Positions 59,751 to 64,000 of a stretch of 64,000 nucleotides of DNA are shown here, piece after piece. The DNA lies in contig BEIJ01000002.1 of the NCBI GenBank assembly GCA_002923375.1, positions 310,001-374,000 on the forward strand, in the 5' to 3' direction. The notes under the pieces were generated by a model. The model was not told where the DNA came from. It did no database searches and was given only the letters and a program-made list of their open reading frames with translations. Source of the stretch: a bacterium HR33 (GTDB lineage: Bacteria; Gemmatimonadota; Gemmatimonadetes; Gemmatimonadales; GWC2-71-9). A program made the translations under genes and the position numbers. Position 1 is the stretch's first letter. Each line of letters starts with the position of its first letter.

Positions 59751-61006
59751 TGCTGGCATTCGCGCCGGGCCGCTCGCACCCACACTCTGACCTCCGCTTC
59801 GGTGGGTCTCTTGCCGGGTCGCTCTTTCGCGCTGCGAAGGCGAGTCCAAAGCCCGCGGGGGTCACGAGCTGCAAGTTGGCAGACCGTCTCCACGCCCACT
59901 CTCCGGAGGGCCGCTGCATGCTCCAGGCCGATGCCCCGAAGCGCGGCCAGTTTGGCCGTTTCTATCAAGGCGATCGCCGAGTCCGGGGAGATGTCGAGAG
60001 ACCCAGAGAGGGTTTGGCCATCGGAGCGGGCAATCTCCCAAAAAGTAAGTTGCGCCGGACCGGTTTCCAGATGCGGCACGGTCGAGCTGATGGTCTGGCG
60101 TTCCATACCCCAAAGCACGGTCACCGAAAACGCAGCTGCAAGAGTTCCGGCAACCAACCCTCGGGCCGGGCGAACCGCCGGATCGGACCTCTGTGTCGAA
60201 ACCGGTACCGCGACTCTCAGAGCCGCCAAAGCGTGGTACATGGACCATGCTTCCAGGGCGAAGAAGGGAAAGCCCAAAAAACCCAGAGGCGGCATCTCGA
60301 ACCATTTCATCTCTTCGAGCCAGGGCACGGTGTAGATCCACTTCCCTCGGGCTCCGTGGTTGTAGAGTTCCCATAGCAGGCCGATTCCCAGACCGCCCAG
60401 CATCAGCCGTCCGGTTCGCCCCCAGTAGCCCCGTTCGAGGTCGGCCAAGATCGAAAGATGCGAGGCCTTGCGATAGACGATCGGGTCCGCGACGAGGAGG
60501 AACGAGCCCCAAACCAGAGGGTGCGCATATCGGGGCCAGATCAGCGCCGCAGCGGTGGCCGCGATCCCCAGAGGAATGAACCACTCCACTCGGGGAAGGC
60601 CCAAAGCAAGCGGCCGGGTTTGCCACCGAGCCCCCACTTTGGCCGATTCCAGAAACCGTGCCGCCAATACCACCGCAGGTATCACCGTGGCGAACGAGAT
60701 CATTATGCCGGTCCATCTCTCGGGCAGCGATCGAGGAAGGAATACGTAGTACCAGGCCTCCAGCCGAAAGTTGATGGCCTCGAACACCAGCCAGATCACA
60801 GGAGACCAGGCGAAGAGCGACAAGGCGAGTTTGGGTTTTCCGAGCAGCGGGCGGTCCCTGCCCAGGGTGGAAGCCGCGCCGTCGAGCAACAGTAACGTCG
60901 GGTACCAGACCGCCACGTAAAACCAGGTGGGGATCGGTTCCACGCCCAGGGCGCGGAGCAGCCACGCCGCTGCCAGGCCCAGCGTTCCCAGAGCAATTTC
61001 CGTCAT
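59747..61006 (-). CDS. Multi-pass membrane protein with a C-terminal helix-hairpin-helix domain
   Basis: A 419-residue protein with about eight membrane helices over residues 1-300 (TWFYVAVWYPTLLLLDGA, WFIPLGIAATAAALIWP, LMLGGLGIGLLWELYN). A WLEEMKWFEMPPLGFLGFPFFALEAWSMYH segment follows them. The last 75 residues, ALIETAKLAALRGIGLEHAAALRRVGVETVCQLAARDPRGLWTRLR onward, have the GIG and LRRVGV turns of a DUF4332/HhH-type domain that usually binds DNA or proteins. The joining of such a domain to a membrane protein is unusual. It heads an operon with the alpha/beta-hydrolase and is divergent from the ABC transporter. Start ATG 61006; upstream residues are not membrane-like. Confidence 0.75.
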   Translation of the reverse strand: MTEIALGTLGLAAAWLLRALGVEPIPTWFYVAVWYPTLLLLDGAASTLGRDRPLLGKPKLALSLFAWSPVIWLVFEAINFRLEAWYYVFLPRSLPERWTGIMISFATVIPAVVLAARFLESAKVGARWQTRPLALGLPRVEWFIPLGIAATAAALIWPRYAHPLVWGSFLLVADPIVYRKASHLSILADLERGYWGRTGRLMLGGLGIGLLWELYNHGARGKWIYTVPWLEEMKWFEMPPLGFLGFPFFALEAWSMYHALAALRVAVPVSTQRSDPAVRPARGLVAGTLAAAFSVTVLWGMERQTISSTVPHLETGPAQLTFWEIARSDGQTLSGSLDISPDSAIALIETAKLAALRGIGLEHAAALRRVGVETVCQLAARDPRGLWTRLRSAKERPGKRPTEAEVRVWVRAARRECQQ

Positions 61007-61133
61007 GGCCCGCAAGGTCGCGTGGTAAAATGGGAAAAGAAAGGGGGTCCTTGCTCGCGGCGGTCCGGGCTGCTTGATTGCACCTCGGAATGCCGAGCTC
61101 TTTTCCCAGGGATGATATCTTGAATTGTACCGG

Positions 61134-62099
61134 ATGAGCGGGTTTGGTGCGGAGCGCGCGGTTCCTGGCGCGGTAGCGACCGCGATTCTCTGCCGCGGCC
61201 TGACCAAGCGCTACGGCGATGTCGTAGCGGTGGACGGTTTGGATCTCGAGGTCAGGGTCGGCGAGTGTTTTGGCCTCCTGGGTCCGAACGGGGCGGGGAA
61301 GACCACTACGGTGGAGATCTTGCAGGGTCTCGTTCCGGCAGACGCCGGGGCGGTTACGATCCTAGGGATGACTTGGGAGCGGGACGCGGCGGAGTTGAGG
61401 CAGCGCTTGGGAAGCCAGCTTCAGGAAACCAAGCTTGCCGACAAGCTGACCGTGCGGGAGACGCTCAAGCTGTTCCGTAGCTTCTACCGCAGAGGGCGCT
61501 CGGTGGAAGAGGTCATGGAGATGGTGGGCCTCTCGGAAAAGCGCGACACCTGGGTAGTCAAGCTCTCGGGCGGGCAGCGGCAGCGGTTGGCGGTGGGGTG
61601 CGCCTTGGTGTGCGAGCCCGAGATTCTTTTCCTGGATGAGCCGACCACGGGTTTGGATCCCCAGTCGCGCAGGCAGTTGTGGGGCGTAATAGCCGAATTT
61701 CGTCAGCGCGGCGGTACGGTTCTGCTCACCACCCACTACATGGAGGAAGCCGAGCGGCTGTGCGATCGGGTTGCAGTCATGGATCGCGGTCGGATCATTG
61801 CCCTGGGTGCGCCCCGCGAGCTGGTGGCTTCCTTGGGAGCGGAGCATGTGGTCGAGTTCGGTTTGGCGGACGGGGGCCGTTTGGACGAAGGAGATTTGAG
61901 GCGGCTTCCGGGTGTGGTGAATGTGCGAACTGCCGACGGCAAGACCTACCTCACGGTGCGCCGGGTACACGAAACTGTTCCCGCTTTGATGCAGCTTCTG
62001 GCGGTCAGCGGAGCGGCGTTGAGCGAGCTCACCACTCACCACGCCACCTTGGAGGACGTTTTTCTCTCGCTAACCGGGAGGCACCTGCGCGATGAGTAG
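61134..62099 (+). CDS. ABC transporter ATP-binding protein (ABC-2 exporter type)
   Basis: A 321-residue ATPase. Walker A is LLGPNGAGKTTT, the signature KLSGGQRQRLAVG, Walker B ILFLDEPTTGLDPQSR, and the switch His lies in LTTHYMEEAERL. A C-terminal extension of about 90 residues (EHVVEFGLADGGRLDEGDL onward) is typical of DrrA/CcmA-like exporters. It overlaps the permease gene by eight bases, so a dimeric ABC-2 exporter is formed. The substrate is unknown; ATG 61134 chosen over TTG 61125. Confidence 0.94.
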   Translation: MSGFGAERAVPGAVATAILCRGLTKRYGDVVAVDGLDLEVRVGECFGLLGPNGAGKTTTVEILQGLVPADAGAVTILGMTWERDAAELRQRLGSQLQETKLADKLTVRETLKLFRSFYRRGRSVEEVMEMVGLSEKRDTWVVKLSGGQRQRLAVGCALVCEPEILFLDEPTTGLDPQSRRQLWGVIAEFRQRGGTVLLTTHYMEEAERLCDRVAVMDRGRIIALGAPRELVASLGAEHVVEFGLADGGRLDEGDLRRLPGVVNVRTADGKTYLTVRRVHETVPALMQLLAVSGAALSELTTHHATLEDVFLSLTGRHLRDE

Positions 62100-63129
62100 A
62101 GGCGGCAACCCTCTAGTGGAGCTGACCCTGTGGCGTATCCGCGAATTCCTCCGGGAGCCGGAAGCGCTGTTCTGGGTCTTTGCCTTTCCCATAGTGCTAG
62201 CCTTTGCATTGGGACTGGCCTTCGGATCGCGACCGCCGCAGAGCGTCCGGATCGCCGTGGAGCGTACCGGGCAGTTCGAACCGCTTTTCTCGGCGCTGGA
62301 CTCGGCGAGCGGGCTCAGGGCGGTGCTGCTCGATCCCGCGGCAGCGGAACGGGAGCTGAGGACCGGCCGAGTGGCTCTGGTGGTGGTCCCCGGAGAACCG
62401 GCAGTGCTGCGTTTCGATTCCACCCGCCAAGAGAGCTATCTGGCCCGCCTGCTGGTCTATGACGCGCTACAGCGAGCCGCAGGCCGCCGCGACGTTCGGG
62501 AGATAAGAGAGAGCAAAGTTCGGGAACGGGGAGCTAGGTACATAGACTTTCTGCTACCCGGACTTTTGGGGATGAACATCATGGGTACCGGGATGTGGGG
62601 AATAGGTTTCGCGATCGTAAAGACCCGAAACCAGAAACTGCTGAAACGCCTTTTGGCCTCGCCCATGCGCAAGAGCCAGTATCTGTTTTCTCATATTCTG
62701 GCCCGGATGTTCTTTCTCACGCTGGAAGTCGTGTCCCTGCTGCTTTTCGGCTACTGGGTTTTCGACGTGCCGGTGCGGGGTTCTGCTTGGGACATAGCGC
62801 TGGTGGTTGTTCTCGGTGCGATGACGTTCGCGGGACTGGGATTGCTGGTGGCCAGCAGGGCGCAAACCATCGAAGGGGTCTCCGGATTGATGAACGTGGT
62901 GATGGTGCCCATGTGGATCTGTTCGGGCGTGTTCTTTGCGTATTCCAACTTTCCGGACGCGATGCAGCCTTTCATCAAGCTCCTGCCCCTTACGGCGCTG
63001 AACGACGCCTTGAGGGCGGTTATCATAGAGGGGATGGGAGTGGCCGCAATCGGGTGGCCGCTGGGTCTCATGGTCCTGTGGGGTGTGGCTTGTTTCGGAG
63101 TAGCTTTGCGGGTGTTCCGCTGGCTGTGA
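62092..63129 (+). CDS. ABC-2 type transporter permease
   Basis: A 345-residue membrane partner of the preceding ATPase. There is one N-terminal helix (FWVFAFPIVLAFALGLAFG), a large extracytoplasmic domain (about 45-165, including VRIAVERTGQFEPLFSAL), then five helices. The ABC-2 motif region reads YIDFLLPGLLGMNIMGTGMWGIGFAIVKTRNQKLLKRLLASPM. The pair resembles drug, polymer or lipid exporters. A small unknown protein follows after 31 bp. Confidence 0.92.
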   Translation: MSRGGNPLVELTLWRIREFLREPEALFWVFAFPIVLAFALGLAFGSRPPQSVRIAVERTGQFEPLFSALDSASGLRAVLLDPAAAERELRTGRVALVVVPGEPAVLRFDSTRQESYLARLLVYDALQRAAGRRDVREIRESKVRERGARYIDFLLPGLLGMNIMGTGMWGIGFAIVKTRNQKLLKRLLASPMRKSQYLFSHILARMFFLTLEVVSLLLFGYWVFDVPVRGSAWDIALVVVLGAMTFAGLGLLVASRAQTIEGVSGLMNVVMVPMWICSGVFFAYSNFPDAMQPFIKLLPLTALNDALRAVIIEGMGVAAIGWPLGLMVLWGVACFGVALRVFRWL

Positions 63130-63160
63130 GGGAGCCGAAAGGAGGATCCCCGGAGAACCT

Positions 63161-63529
63161 ATGGGGACGAAACTGAGCGCCAAGGCGCAACAGAAGCTGG
63201 AGGTCTTGACCGAGGCTCGGCGAAAGTGGGACCGGGTACACTCGCTGGTTGAGCAGTACGGTTCCATGAAGACCGGGGAAGACGCGTTCCTGAGCCAGAT
63301 CTACCGGACCGCGACCGATGTAGCCCGAATTTTCATGAACAACGGCTACGGTGTGATGGCCGACAGCGCCAACCAGCTGGCGATGCTCGCCAAGCGGGGA
63401 TCCAGCAAGCAGACCAAGCTGCGCACCATGAGAGAGCTTATCGCCTCGGTCAAGGCCGCCATCGAGCACGCGGAAAAGATGGTAGCGCAGGAGGACGCTA
63501 AGGAGTCGGAGTCGACCTCTTCCGATTGA
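63161..63529 (+). CDS. Small helical protein of unknown function
   Basis: A 122-residue, mostly helical, cytosolic protein (SAKAQQKLEVLTEARRKWDRVHSLVEQYGSM; TDVARIFMNNGYGVMADSANQLAMLAKRG) with an acidic/Ser-rich tail. GGAG lies six bases before the ATG. It follows the ABC permease closely and is probably in the same operon. No family recognised. The last 32 bases overlap the convergent hydrolase gene. Confidence 0.7.
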   Translation: MGTKLSAKAQQKLEVLTEARRKWDRVHSLVEQYGSMKTGEDAFLSQIYRTATDVARIFMNNGYGVMADSANQLAMLAKRGSSKQTKLRTMRELIASVKAAIEHAEKMVAQEDAKESESTSSD

Positions 63530-64000
63530 GGCTGATTTCGACGAGTTCCCGCACCGCCTTTTCAACCGCGTCGGGATGAGTGAGGGGAAGCAGATGGGCG
63601 GCGCTATCGATGAGTCTGAGGCGGGCCCCAGGTATGCCTCGGGCCAACTCTTCGGCAACGCGCACGGTGAAATAAGTATCTCTGGTGCCGTGGAGCACCA
63701 TTGTGGGGATATCCAGATTCTTCAGCCGCTCCCGCACGTCAAACCCTTCCATGGCTATCCGAAACGATCGCCGCGCCCGCCAATCGGTATTGATCCAACC
63801 CGCCAAGCCCACCCTAAAGTCCGACCGGAACTCCAGGCGCCGGAAATCGACGTACTCCAGCCGTCCGTTGCGGGACAGGATCCGCGCCAGAAAACGGGTA
63901 AGACCCGGGTGATTCCACAGCCGGACCAGAGGTCTGACGGGAACCCGCAGTTCCCGGCCGAGTAACCGTCCTACGAGCAGGCGGGCGGCGTCGAACATCG
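63498..64000 (-). CDS. Alpha/beta-hydrolase, N-terminal part cut by the window edge
   Basis: Only the C-terminal half or so is in the window. LDIPTMVLHGTRDTYFTVRVAEELARGIPGARL is the late strand with the catalytic Asp, and LIDSAAHLLPLTHPDAVEKAVRELV carries the His, as in haloperoxidase/esterase-like hydrolases. An internal Met occurs at 63998, but the family needs about 100 more residues, including the nucleophile elbow, beyond 64000. It converges on the small helical protein gene. Confidence 0.82.
   Translation of the reverse strand, partial: MFDAARLLVGRLLGRELRVPVRPLVRLWNHPGLTRFLARILSRNGRLEYVDFRRLEFRSDFRVGLAGWINTDWRARRSFRIAMEGFDVRERLKNLDIPTMVLHGTRDTYFTVRVAEELARGIPGARLRLIDSAAHLLPLTHPDAVEKAVRELVEISLNRKRSTPTP

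Overview
The window is GC-rich, about 90% coding, bacterial chromosomal DNA. It has a diderm (Gram-negative) character: several lipoproteins with lipoboxes, signal peptides, outer-membrane barrel C-termini ending in an aromatic residue, and TonB-free secreted peptidases. The density of secreted S9, M28 and M1-like peptidases, a secreted amidohydrolase, a PIG-L deacetylase with a very large C-terminal region, DUF885- and GWxTD-like proteins and SURF1 suggests a Gemmatimonadota-like heterotroph. That is inference from gene content, not a phylogenetic test. GTG and TTG starts are frequent, and 4-nt GTGA/ATGA stop-start overlaps are common. No tRNA, rRNA, CRISPR array, insertion sequence or integrase was found.

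Layout. 1-1.6 kb: queuosine genes (queE partial, queC, divergent queF). 1.7-11.7 kb: secreted amidohydrolase, M28 peptidase, O6-methylguanine repair protein, glutamate dehydrogenase, a UvrD-like helicase carrying an internal DEDDh exonuclease, and an S9 peptidase. 11.75-15.7 kb: an accessory region with a 12 x 16-residue repeat protein behind an RBS-occluding leader hairpin, followed by about 2.6 kb of decayed, duplicated surface-protein fragments and an 88-bp direct repeat. 15.7-17.1 kb: a compact operon of MarR regulator, a 25-residue peptide with ten cysteines, and a SAM methyltransferase, with a near-consensus promoter overlapped by an operator-like palindrome. 17.2-25 kb: TPR lipoprotein, duplicated membrane protein, TPR/GWxTD-like protein, AI-2E-family transporter and a protease-propeller-barrel fusion. 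25.2-28.4 kb: YheT-like hydrolase, OsmC, DUF971 and YdjM-like operon. 28.6-35.4 kb: moaA, collagen-like lipoprotein, the three-subunit proton-translocating transhydrogenase, and a DUF885-like lipoprotein. 35.5-41.1 kb: membrane protein, PEBP protein, arfB, patatin phospholipase and aconitase. 41.2-46.2 kb: pentose-phosphate/glycolysis operon tkt-pgi-rpiA followed by SURF1. 46.2-52.3 kb: two PLP enzymes, a two-domain thioredoxin, a lipoprotein and an acyl-CoA dehydrogenase. 52.4-64 kb: PRTase-like protein, PIG-L deacetylase, MFS exporter, small membrane peptide with a sodium:solute symporter, hydrolase plus a membrane-HhH fusion, an ABC exporter pair, a small unknown protein and a truncated hydrolase.

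The genes fit an aerobic heterotroph that degrades peptides outside the cytoplasm, imports solutes with sodium and balances NADPH through transhydrogenase and the pentose-phosphate pathway. The most unusual element is the Cys-rich micropeptide operon at 15717-17125. All three of its products carry adjacent Cys-Cys pairs, which points, by inference only, to a thiophilic metal or metalloid, or to thiol stress.
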